DNA of 64,000 nt from Alphaproteobacteria bacterium (GTDB lineage Bacteria; Pseudomonadota; Alphaproteobacteria; Micavibrionales; Micavibrionaceae), in the NCBI GenBank assembly GCA_009995045.1, contig JAACQG010000005.1, positions 68,804-132,803 of the forward strand, given 5' to 3'. Position numbers and translations under genes: made by a program. How positions within the stretch are numbered: position 1 is the stretch's first letter; each line of letters starts with the position of its first letter. Below the pieces are notes generated by a model. The model ran no database searches, was not told where the DNA came from, and saw only the letters and a program-made list of their open reading frames with translations. Of this stretch, positions 36,477-43,820 are shown piece after piece.

Positions 36477-36492
36477 TGGTTTGTTCTCCTTT

Positions 36493-38637
36493 TTAATTGA
36501 ACAGATTGGTAATCGTTTTTGGGGTTAGGATTTGTGGCAGTATCTGTGCCTCAGGTCTTTGTCCCGTTTCAGTATTTTTTTGTCCATAATAGACGTAGAT
36601 CGGAACACCGTTTCGTCCATAGTTATTGAGGTATTTCGTGATGTCGGGATCTTCGCTTGTCCAGTCACCGATTAAGTATCTTACGTTGTTTTCTTGGAAA
36701 ACCTTCTTTGTGCTGTCGATATTGATTGCGATTTTGTGGTTTACCTTACATGTGATGCACCATTGGGCAGTCATTTCAACGAACACTGGCTCGTCTTCTT
36801 CATCTAAAATCTGTGATAATTTTTCGGGTGTGAAAACTTCGCCGAAGCTTTGCGTATCCAAGGTATTGTTTTCGGATGCTGTGATTTGTTTTTGTTGTGT
36901 CACGAGCATAAAGGTAGCAATTGCAAAGGTGAGGATTGCGATGATTTTGAGGATTGTGTTTCCAATTGAGCGCCCTGCTGATTTTTTCCACAGCCAGATG
37001 CCGAATGTGATCGCGCTCATGCCGATGAGGATTTGAAGGACGCCCGCCGATCCGGACAATATTGCAATGACGGATAGGAGCCAGATAGCAAAGATGAAAA
37101 TCGGGAATGATAGCAATTCTTTGAATGTGTTCATCCACGCGCCGGGTTTGGGCATAATCCGTTGAAATGCGGGAATGAATGACAGCAGCAGATATGGCGC
37201 GGCGAGGCCGAAGCCGAGAGCGGCGAATACGCTAAGATTAATCAATGCGGGTTGTGTGAGTGCGAATCCTATTGCGGCGGCCATGAAAGGTGCAACGCAG
37301 GGTGTGGCGACCAAGGTCGCGAGGATGCCAGTGAAAAATGAGCTGTTTAAGCTTTCGCCCTGGGTCAGCTTGTTCCCGACATTGCCGAGGCGGTTGTTAA
37401 ATTCAAAGAAGCCCATGAGGTTGAGGCCGATGATGAATAACAGGTAAGCGAGCGCGCCGACGACTATTGGGTTTTGAAGCTGGAATCCCCAGCCGATTTG
37501 TGCGCCTGCAGATTTTAAGATGAGCAAGATAGCGGCGATGGCAATGAAGCTTAATACGACGCCAGCAGTGTAGGCGATGCCATGCATGCGCGCAATTGAG
37601 CGGCTTTTATCGGCAATTTTGACAAGGCTTAAGGCTTTTATGGATAAAACCGGAAATACACATGGCATGAGGTTTAGGATGATGCCGCCTAAAAATGCGT
37701 AGAGTAGCGCCGTTGCGATTGTGATGTTGCTGTTATCGGATGTTGTGAGGGGTAGAGGTGTTGCAACGTTTTCTTGAATCATTGCGATTGGTTTTGGGGT
37801 TGCGTTAATTTTGTAGCTGTTTGGGCGACCTTGTTTGTTGGTGTATGTGACTAAGAATTCAGCGTTTTTGAGGTCTGTGGCATCACGTTCGCCTATTTTT
37901 TGAGAGAAAGTGAGTTGCGTTTCATTTAAAAGTGCTGATTGCATGGCGGCGTTTTCGATGAGACCCCATTCATGCGGATAAAAGACGAGTGTCTCTGGTT
38001 TGATGTCACTTGCGATGGTTTCGGGCAATGTTACGCCGAGTTTGAAATGTGTGTTGGTTTGTTCGAAGGTACTTGGCCAGCTTACTGTTACGGGTAGTTT
38101 TGCAATTGCGGCTTCGAAATAGGCGGAATTGTCTTCTGTTTCGCTTTGTGTGCCATTGAGTGTGAGGGTGTACGTGCCATATTCGGGGATGCATTCTTCT
38201 TTGCAGACGAGGAGCTCAATATCAGCGGTTAACGTTAAGGCTCCTTCGGGAAGGGTTTTGGGTAATTTTAAGCGTTGGAGGAGGAAGACGTTGTTTTCGT
38301 ATCCGTAATTCATCAATGGGCCATAGGGAAGTTTTTTTGGGGTTGGCCAGTGGATATCGCTTACGGTCGCACCCTCAGGGAGTTTCCAATTTGCTTTGGT
38401 GATTGTGCCGGAATCGCCGGGGTTTTTCCAATAGGTGTGCCAATGCGGCGCGATGGATTTTTCAATGCCGATCCAGATTTCATCGCCGCCGCTTACGTCG
38501 GTACGTTCGGCAAGGAGGCGGATTTTTACAAGATTATCGTCAATTGTGGGGTCTTGTTCGGGACTTTGGGCTGATGTTGTCATTGATGCGGTGAATATGA
38601 ATATTGCCGCGAGGAATGGCATTAAAAGCTTGCGCAT
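36493..38637 (-). CDS. dsbD: Thiol:disulfide interchange protein DsbD (ScsB-like)
   Basis: 714 residues from ATG 38637, chosen for the AAAGGAC site before it and the signal peptide it starts; the longer frame to 38751 is unsupported. Layout: signal peptide, periplasmic N-terminal domain with the Cys pair in CKEECIPEYG, a CcdA-type membrane domain (GGIILNLMPCVFPVLS and ATLVATPCVAPFMAAA, each with the key Cys-Pro) and a C-terminal thioredoxin domain with WCITC. It carries electrons from cytoplasmic thioredoxin to periplasmic partners. Plausible clients in this window are the adjacent redoxin and the ResA-like protein of the cytochrome c system. Confidence 0.93.
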   Translation of the reverse strand: MRKLLMPFLAAIFIFTASMTTSAQSPEQDPTIDDNLVKIRLLAERTDVSGGDEIWIGIEKSIAPHWHTYWKNPGDSGTITKANWKLPEGATVSDIHWPTPKKLPYGPLMNYGYENNVFLLQRLKLPKTLPEGALTLTADIELLVCKEECIPEYGTYTLTLNGTQSETEDNSAYFEAAIAKLPVTVSWPSTFEQTNTHFKLGVTLPETIASDIKPETLVFYPHEWGLIENAAMQSALLNETQLTFSQKIGERDATDLKNAEFLVTYTNKQGRPNSYKINATPKPIAMIQENVATPLPLTTSDNSNITIATALLYAFLGGIILNLMPCVFPVLSIKALSLVKIADKSRSIARMHGIAYTAGVVLSFIAIAAILLILKSAGAQIGWGFQLQNPIVVGALAYLLFIIGLNLMGFFEFNNRLGNVGNKLTQGESLNSSFFTGILATLVATPCVAPFMAAAIGFALTQPALINLSVFAALGFGLAAPYLLLSFIPAFQRIMPKPGAWMNTFKELLSFPIFIFAIWLLSVIAILSGSAGVLQILIGMSAITFGIWLWKKSAGRSIGNTILKIIAILTFAIATFMLVTQQKQITASENNTLDTQSFGEVFTPEKLSQILDEEDEPVFVEMTAQWCITCKVNHKIAINIDSTKKVFQENNVRYLIGDWTSEDPDITKYLNNYGRNGVPIYVYYGQKNTETGQRPEAQILPQILTPKTITNLFN

Positions 38638-38726
38638 TTTTTGTCCTTTTTTCATTCTTGTATTTTCGGTTTTTGTTATCCCTGATAGGATAGTATTCGC
38701 AAAGCATAACACAAAGGTTACAGCAT

Positions 38727-40688
38727 ATGAATCATGATAAAAGCGCGCCATTATGGACCCCGTCTCCTCAACAGGTTGAGGCGTCGCAGTTGCATGGGTT
38801 TATGCGAGATGTTGAGACACGTACAGATCTAGAATTTGAGGGATATCAATCGTTTTGGCAGTGGTCTGTTGATCATAGTGATAAATTTTGGAGCGTGCTT
38901 TGGGATGAAATGGGCGTTGTTGGAGATAAAGGTGCGCGCGCTTTGGTTGATGGTGAAGATATGCTGTCTGCACGATTTTTCCCTGATGCGCGGGTGAACT
39001 ATGCAGAAAACATGCTGCGTAAACATGATGATGATCTTGCGATGGTGTTTCGTGCGGAACAAGGCGAGGATGTAAAGATCACTTATGCGGAGTTGCATGC
39101 GCGTGTGAGCGTTTGGCAGCAGGCGTTAAAAGATGTCGGTGTGGGGCAGGGGGATCGTGTTGCGGGATATATGCCGAACATGCCCGAGACGATTATTGCG
39201 ATGCTTGCGACGGCTTCGCTTGGTGCGATTTGGGCATCGGCCTCGCCAGATTTTGGTCAGCAAGGTGTTATTGACCGTTTTGGGCAGATTGAGCCAACGG
39301 TTTTGGTGTGTGTTGACGGGTATTATTACAACGGTAAAGAGATTGATTGTCTTGAGAAGGTTAAGGCAATACAGCCTGCGCTTAACGGATTAAAGGCAAC
39401 AGTTGTTGTGCCTTTTTTAACTGATGCGCCGGATTTAAGCGGGTTGGCCAATGCGGTTACGCAAGATGGTTTTTGTGATGCGTACACTCCCAAGAAGGTT
39501 GAGTTTGAGCGTGTCGGGTTTAATCATCCGTTGTTTATTATGTTTTCGAGTGGCACGACTGGCGCGCCGAAATGCATTGTACATGGGCATGGTGGTGTGT
39601 TGCTTCAGCATTTAAAAGAGCATCAATTGCAAAGTGATATCCGCAGCGGTGATCGGGTCTTTTACTTTACTACATGTGGATGGATGATGTGGAATTGGTT
39701 GGCGAGTGGGCTTGGCAGTGGGGCGACGCTTATGCTGTATGATGGATCACCGTTTTATCCGAACGGGAATGTGTTGTGGGATTATGCGGTTGATTATAAG
39801 TGTACGTTTTTCGGGACATCTGCAAAATATATTGATGCCCTTAAACAGGGTGGATTCGTGCCATGCCAGAGTCATGATTTGAGCGCGTTGCGCACGATTG
39901 CCTCGACGGGGTCACCCCTCGTGCATGAGAGTTTTGATTACGTTTATGCGGATATTAAAAAAGACGTACATCTTGCGTCGATATCGGGTGGGACGGATAT
40001 TGTGTCTTGTTTCATGCTTGGTAATCCAATATCACCCGTTTACCGCGGTGAGCTTCAATGTGCAGGGCTTGGCATGGATGTTGCGGTTTTTGATGGTGAT
40101 GAAAAACCTGTTATTGGTGCGGCGGGAGAGTTGGTTTGTTTGCGGCCTTTTCCGTGTATGCCTGTCAAGTTTTGGAATGATGAGGGTGGCGCGCGATATC
40201 GCGGCGCTTATTTTGAAATGTTTGATAATATTTGGGCGCATGGTGATTGGGTTGAGCAGACAGAGCATCATGGCTTTATCATTCATGGACGCAGTGATGC
40301 GACGCTTAATCCGGGTGGTGTACGTATCGGCACTGCAGAGATATATCGCCAAGTTGAGCAGGTTGAGGGCGTGTTCGAATCGATTGCCGTTGGTCAGGAT
40401 TTTGAGGGAGATGTGCGTGTTATTCTTTTTGTTATTTTGCAAAACGGGTGGGAGCTCGATGATAATTTGGTTAAGGACATTAAGACGGCTATTCGTAATG
40501 GAGCTTCGCCGCGTCATGTTCCCGCTAAGGTTATTGCGGTTGATGATATTCCGCGAACAAAAAGCGGTAAAATTACCGAACTCGCTGTGCGTGATGTCAT
40601 TATGGGGCGTCCGATTAAGAATATTGAAGCGCTAGCGAATCCTGAGGCTTTGAAGCTGTATGAGGGGCTTGAAGCACTTAAGTCGTAA
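38727..40688 (+). CDS. Acetoacetyl-CoA synthetase
   Basis: 653 residues, ANL superfamily. It activates acetoacetate with ATP and CoA, allowing use of ketone bodies or PHB breakdown products. The AMP-binding signature is IMFSSGTTGAPKCIVHG. CGWMMWNWLASGL, FGTSAKY and GGTDIVSCF are typical of the AACS branch. The C-terminal lysine loop is RTKSGKITELAV. Long N-terminal AACS region WTPSPQQVEASQLHGFM. AAAGG lies upstream of the ATG. It is divergent from dsbD across 89 bases. Confidence 0.94.
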   Translation: MNHDKSAPLWTPSPQQVEASQLHGFMRDVETRTDLEFEGYQSFWQWSVDHSDKFWSVLWDEMGVVGDKGARALVDGEDMLSARFFPDARVNYAENMLRKHDDDLAMVFRAEQGEDVKITYAELHARVSVWQQALKDVGVGQGDRVAGYMPNMPETIIAMLATASLGAIWASASPDFGQQGVIDRFGQIEPTVLVCVDGYYYNGKEIDCLEKVKAIQPALNGLKATVVVPFLTDAPDLSGLANAVTQDGFCDAYTPKKVEFERVGFNHPLFIMFSSGTTGAPKCIVHGHGGVLLQHLKEHQLQSDIRSGDRVFYFTTCGWMMWNWLASGLGSGATLMLYDGSPFYPNGNVLWDYAVDYKCTFFGTSAKYIDALKQGGFVPCQSHDLSALRTIASTGSPLVHESFDYVYADIKKDVHLASISGGTDIVSCFMLGNPISPVYRGELQCAGLGMDVAVFDGDEKPVIGAAGELVCLRPFPCMPVKFWNDEGGARYRGAYFEMFDNIWAHGDWVEQTEHHGFIIHGRSDATLNPGGVRIGTAEIYRQVEQVEGVFESIAVGQDFEGDVRVILFVILQNGWELDDNLVKDIKTAIRNGASPRHVPAKVIAVDDIPRTKSGKITELAVRDVIMGRPIKNIEALANPEALKLYEGLEALKS

Positions 40689-40730
40689 AAAAAGCTTGCG
40701 CGAATGAAAAAATAGTGGTTTTTTAGATCT

Positions 40731-40799
40731 ATGAATATGGACACCCGCACAGCATTTATTACATTTGCAGCAGCGGCCGCGGCAAACGCGGCGGCTTAG
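40731..40799 (+). CDS. Alanine-rich leader peptide (putative attenuator) before the aminotransferase
   Basis: A 22-codon frame in the 234-base gap upstream of the aminotransferase. Product: Met-Asn-Met-Asp-Thr-Arg-Thr-Ala-Phe-Ile-Thr-Phe, then Ala6-Asn-Ala3, stop. Ten of 22 residues are Ala and nine of the last ten codons are GCN. The size, position and single-amino-acid codon run match the pattern of ribosome-mediated attenuator peptides (as for trp, his, thr, leu leaders). The Ala codons themselves form a GC stem (40776-40781 with 40787-40792). Whether it is translated is unknown; its ribosome site is weak. Confidence 0.5.
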   Translation: MNMDTRTAFITFAAAAAANAAA

Positions 40800-40804
40800 T
40801 CCGC

Positions 40805-40899
40805 ACTATATTCCAGTTATAGTACGAAAGCGTACGCCCGATTTTCCCACAAAGTTTACAAAACAAACGGCATTTTGAATGCCGCTCAATTATATTGAG
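40805..40899 (+). promoter_or_regulatory. Run of short hairpins between the Ala leader and the aminotransferase
   Basis: Perfect inverted repeats: ACTATA 40805-40810 with 40818-40823; GTACG 40822-40826 with CGTAC 40831-40835 (it shares two bases with the former, so they exclude each other); CGGCATT 40868-40874 with AATGCCG 40878-40884; CTCAAT 40885-40890 with ATTGAG 40894-40899. No T run follows, so any control may act at translation rather than by a classical terminator. An 8-codon ATG frame (40900-40926) then overlaps the downstream ATG in ATGA. Confidence 0.4.
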
Positions 40900-40922
40900 A
40901 TGAAAAAAGAGATATTAAAATT

Positions 40923-42137
40923 ATGAATTCTATTAGACCTGAAGATCAAGACGTCCATGAGGGCGGATCAACAATGAAATTCCGTCCCGTATTGCATGCA
41001 CTTACGGCTAACCCTGGTGTTGAGATGATGAGTTATGCCGCGGGTAAGCGCGATATGATTACGATGGGCCAAGGGGAAGGCGATGTGCCGACACCTGATT
41101 TTATTGTTGATGCGACATATAAAGCGATGAAAGAGGGCAAGATGTATTATGGCCCGACATTAGGGCAAGAGCTGCTTCGCAAAAGTTTGTCGGATTATTA
41201 TAAGCGTATATACCATCTTGATATTCCTTCTGATCGTGTTTTTGTCACCGCATCGGGGTCGACAGCGATGAATTTATGCCTCGCGGCTTTGCTTGATAAG
41301 GGCGATAATGTTGTTGCGATTACACCGATTTGGAAGAATTTGCTTGGGGCGGTTGAGCTCACGCAGGCTTCTACGACGCAGGTTCCATTGGATTACATTG
41401 ATGATAAATGGTCGCTTGACCTGAATAAATTGTTTGATGCGGTTACGCCTTATACGAAGGTGATGTTGGTTGTAACGCCATCGAATCCAACAGGGTGGAC
41501 CGCAACGAAGGACGAAATGCGTAAGATTTTAGACTTCGCGCGTGAGCGTGGCATTTGGGTTTTGGCAGATGAAGTTTATGCGCGTCTTGTCTATGATTCA
41601 CCGCACACGCCGGCACGTTCGGATAGTTTTTTGGATGTTGCGACGGAAGATGATTTATTGTTGGTCGTTAATAGCTTTTCCAAAAGCTGGGCGATGACGG
41701 GATGGCGCATGGGTTGGATCGTCGGCCCGAAAATTGCGGAATCCAAGATTAAGGATGTCGCGCTATATAACAATTTATGTCCGCCAACAGCGACGCAATA
41801 TGGCGCGATTGCAGCGCTTGAACAGGGCGAAGATTTCCTTGCGAGCCAAGTGGCGATGTATCAATCAAACCGTGATTTGATGATGCAGCGATTGGGTGCG
41901 ATGGGTGGTGGACGCGTACATCTTGCGAAGCCGGAAGCAACCTTCTATGGGTTTTTCAAAGTTGATGGTGAGCCCGATTGTATTGCGCTTACTAAGCGAT
42001 TTATTGATGAGGCGCAGTTGTTGCTGTCACCTGGTTGTGCGTTTGGTACGACGTGCCGCGGGTATATCCGTATGTGTTTTGCGGTGTCCGAAGGGCGTTT
42101 GAACGAGGCATTTGACAGAATGGAAAAAGTTCTATAA
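40923..42137 (+). CDS. Class I/II pyridoxal-phosphate aminotransferase
   Basis: 404 residues from ATG 40923, or 387 from ATG 40974. The later start has GAGGGCGG seven bases upstream and begins MKFRPVLHAL, more typical of the family. Aspartate-aminotransferase fold type I. Seen: YYGPTLGQELLRKSLSDYY, VTASGSTAMNL, TPSNPTGW (substrate-site Asn), LADEVYARLVYD (PLP Asp), and the Schiff-base lysine in NSFSKSWAMTGWRMGW. C-terminal Arg in RGYIRMCFA binds the substrate carboxylate. The amino acid is not fixed by sequence. The upstream Ala-codon leader, if functional, would point to alanine formation. Reading on from the acetoacetyl-CoA synthetase gene. Confidence 0.9.
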   Translation: MNSIRPEDQDVHEGGSTMKFRPVLHALTANPGVEMMSYAAGKRDMITMGQGEGDVPTPDFIVDATYKAMKEGKMYYGPTLGQELLRKSLSDYYKRIYHLDIPSDRVFVTASGSTAMNLCLAALLDKGDNVVAITPIWKNLLGAVELTQASTTQVPLDYIDDKWSLDLNKLFDAVTPYTKVMLVVTPSNPTGWTATKDEMRKILDFARERGIWVLADEVYARLVYDSPHTPARSDSFLDVATEDDLLLVVNSFSKSWAMTGWRMGWIVGPKIAESKIKDVALYNNLCPPTATQYGAIAALEQGEDFLASQVAMYQSNRDLMMQRLGAMGGGRVHLAKPEATFYGFFKVDGEPDCIALTKRFIDEAQLLLSPGCAFGTTCRGYIRMCFAVSEGRLNEAFDRMEKVL

Positions 42138-42138
42138 T
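42112..42138 (+). promoter_or_regulatory. Consensus promoter inside the 3' end of the aminotransferase gene
   Basis: Perfect TTGACA (42112-42117) and TATAAT (42133-42138), but with a short 15-base spacer. A second TATAAT lies at 42143-42148, directly before an ATG. It would drive the following unknown gene, with a start near 42145. Confidence 0.4.
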
Positions 42139-42148
42139 TGTTTATAAT

Positions 42149-42529
42149 ATGACAAATATTTCTTCTTATATAATGCGGTTCGCAGGTATTAGTGCTAATG
42201 CCGTCGCTACTCCACACCCAGAAATTTCCGATTGGAAGTTTCTGGGGTATCCAAATAATAGCAATGCCGTTTTTCAAATAGACAAGGATCAGGAAGCCTT
42301 TATATCTAAAGCTGAGCTTATGCGTGTTAGTGATTTGGCACGAAAATCAATCATGGATTATGAAGACGGAGATGATACGGTATTCTTAACATATAGCGTT
42401 CGAACCAATGGTAGTAGTGATTATGATAGAAAGGTTACCTTATGTTCGGCTCTTTCTATTATGACTTTGTTGAATGGTTTAAATGGCCTAAATGTGCCTC
42501 AATATAAAGATGGACCAGGTATCTGGTAA
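42149..42529 (+). CDS. Hypothetical protein
   Basis: 126 residues, not recognised. No signal peptide or clear helix membrane segment. Composition is mixed with DxDxE-like acidic patches (DKDQEAFISKAEL and DYEDGDDTV). A strand-rich centre (VFLTYSVRTNG) and a hydrophobic helix (SALSIMTLLNGLNG) follow. It sits 11 bases after the aminotransferase and 9 before the TrmH-like gene. With a promoter at 42112-42138 the ATG would be nearly leaderless; Met 9 (42173) is an alternative. The surrounding bases are more AT-rich than those of its neighbours. Confidence 0.6.
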   Translation: MTNISSYIMRFAGISANAVATPHPEISDWKFLGYPNNSNAVFQIDKDQEAFISKAELMRVSDLARKSIMDYEDGDDTVFLTYSVRTNGSSDYDRKVTLCSALSIMTLLNGLNGLNVPQYKDGPGIW

Positions 42530-42538
42530 GAGGTTATT

Positions 42539-43081
42539 ATGCGTGGATATTTTGGTATTGGGGTTGAGGGGATTTCTAAAGAGCAGAATATTGGCACTAT
42601 TGCGCGCTCTGCGCATTCTTTTGGTGCCAGTTTCTTTTTTACGATTGCTCCTGCGGTGGATGTTCCGGCGTTTCGTGCGTCGGATACGTCCGATGCGTTT
42701 GATCATGTGCCGTATCATCAATATGCATCCGTGGATGCGTTAGAGCTTCCTCATAAATGTTCATTGGTTGCGGTGGAGTTGGTTGAAAATTCGATTGAGC
42801 TTCCAAGCTTTCGCCACCCCACCCGCGCGGCTTATGTGCTTGGCCCAGAGATGGGTAGCGTTTCACCGGAATTGATGGAAAAATGTGATCATGTCATAAA
42901 GATCCCCATGAAATTTTGTGTGAATGTTGGCGTTGCAGGCGCGCTTGTGATGTATGATCGTCTGTTGAGTATGGGTAAATTTGCGCCGCGTCCTGTGCGG
43001 GCGGGTGGCCCGACCGAAGCGTTGCCGCCAAAGCAGACATCTTTGCGCCGTAAGGTTCGTAATCCTGAAAAATATGCTTAA
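42539..43081 (+). CDS. SpoU/TrmH family RNA 2'-O-methyltransferase
   Basis: 180 residues, SPOUT fold with a C-terminal extension. Motif 1 is NIGTIARSAHSFGA near residue 17, motif 2 YVLGPEMGSVSPEL and motif 3 IKIPMKFCVNVGVAGALVMYDRL, forming the knotted SAM site. It methylates the ribose of an rRNA or tRNA nucleotide; which one is unclear. It lacks an N-terminal substrate-binding domain, so it is closer to the short TrmL/YibK-like members than to RlmB. AGAGG lies six bases before the ATG. A hairpin terminator follows. Confidence 0.88.
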   Translation: MRGYFGIGVEGISKEQNIGTIARSAHSFGASFFFTIAPAVDVPAFRASDTSDAFDHVPYHQYASVDALELPHKCSLVAVELVENSIELPSFRHPTRAAYVLGPEMGSVSPELMEKCDHVIKIPMKFCVNVGVAGALVMYDRLLSMGKFAPRPVRAGGPTEALPPKQTSLRRKVRNPEKYA

Positions 43082-43098
43082 GTTTTTCTTTGTTCATT

Positions 43099-43119
43099 GC
43101 CCTTTATAAAGGGCTTTTT
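43099..43119 (+). terminator. Rho-independent terminator after the TrmH-like gene
   Basis: GCCCTTT (43099-43105) pairs with AAAGGGC (43108-43114) over a two-base centre and is followed by TTTTT. Clear, compact hairpin. Confidence 0.8.
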
Positions 43120-43188
43120 ATGGGACTTGCATATTGGCTTTCATTCCTTTAAAAACGCTTTATTCAATTAAGTATGAAGGAATTCATT

Positions 43189-43707
43189 ATGAGCAAATGC
43201 ATGCGTTATTTCGGAATGGTCTTATTGTTGGGAATGGTTGTTGTTGGCGGACAATCTTTTGCACAAAACGGTGAGCCGCGTTTGCTCTCGAAATATGGTG
43301 ACTGGTCTGCTTATATGTTCATCGAAAATGGTAGTAAAGTTTGTTATATGATTAGCGAGCCGAAAACAGCGCAGGGCGATTATACGCAGCGCGGTAAAAT
43401 TTACGCATTGATTACACATCGCCCAGCGGAGGGCTCACGCGACGTTTTCAGTTACATTACCGGATATGGTTATAAGTCTGGCAGTGATGCGACATTGGAT
43501 GTTGATAACACAACATATACTTTGTTCACTCAAGACGAGACAGCGTGGGCACCGGATGCGGAGAGCGATCGCGCAATTTCAAGCGCTATTCGTGATGGCG
43601 CACGCATGGTTGTTAAGGGGGTTTCTTCTCGCGGGACAGAGACGACTGATACCTTTAGCCTTAATGGATCGAGCAAAGCTTATCAACGCATGAGCGATGA
43701 GTGTTAA
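43189..43707 (+). CDS. Invasion-associated locus B (IalB) family protein
   Basis: 172 residues from ATG 43189, with AAGGA seven bases before it; the ATG five codons earlier is less likely. Signal peptide at about 1-25. Family features: YGDWSAYMF near the mature N-terminus, VCYMISEPKTAQG, ITHRPAEGSRDVFSYITGYGYK (in part), the WAPDAESDRAI region and a C-terminal Cys. IalB-like proteins are common exported alphaproteobacterial proteins of unclear function; the name comes from Bartonella. A mature Cys pair (in KVCYM and at the end, SDEC) may form a disulfide. Confidence 0.85.
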   Translation: MSKCMRYFGMVLLLGMVVVGGQSFAQNGEPRLLSKYGDWSAYMFIENGSKVCYMISEPKTAQGDYTQRGKIYALITHRPAEGSRDVFSYITGYGYKSGSDATLDVDNTTYTLFTQDETAWAPDAESDRAISSAIRDGARMVVKGVSSRGTETTDTFSLNGSSKAYQRMSDEC

Positions 43708-43820
43708 TGGTCGGTTGATTTTATCCAGAATTTATATATACCAGAGTAAGGGTCAGTATTGGTTTTAGACGATTTGAGTGTTAGCTTTATTTTGTCGTTT
43801 CGCAATATCAGAAAATTTAA

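Noticed and set aside
39898-40635. 245-codon open frame inside the acetoacetyl-CoA synthetase gene, other register
   Set aside because: Same strand shadow of a clearly conserved enzyme; the product is Arg/Leu-rich with no family features.
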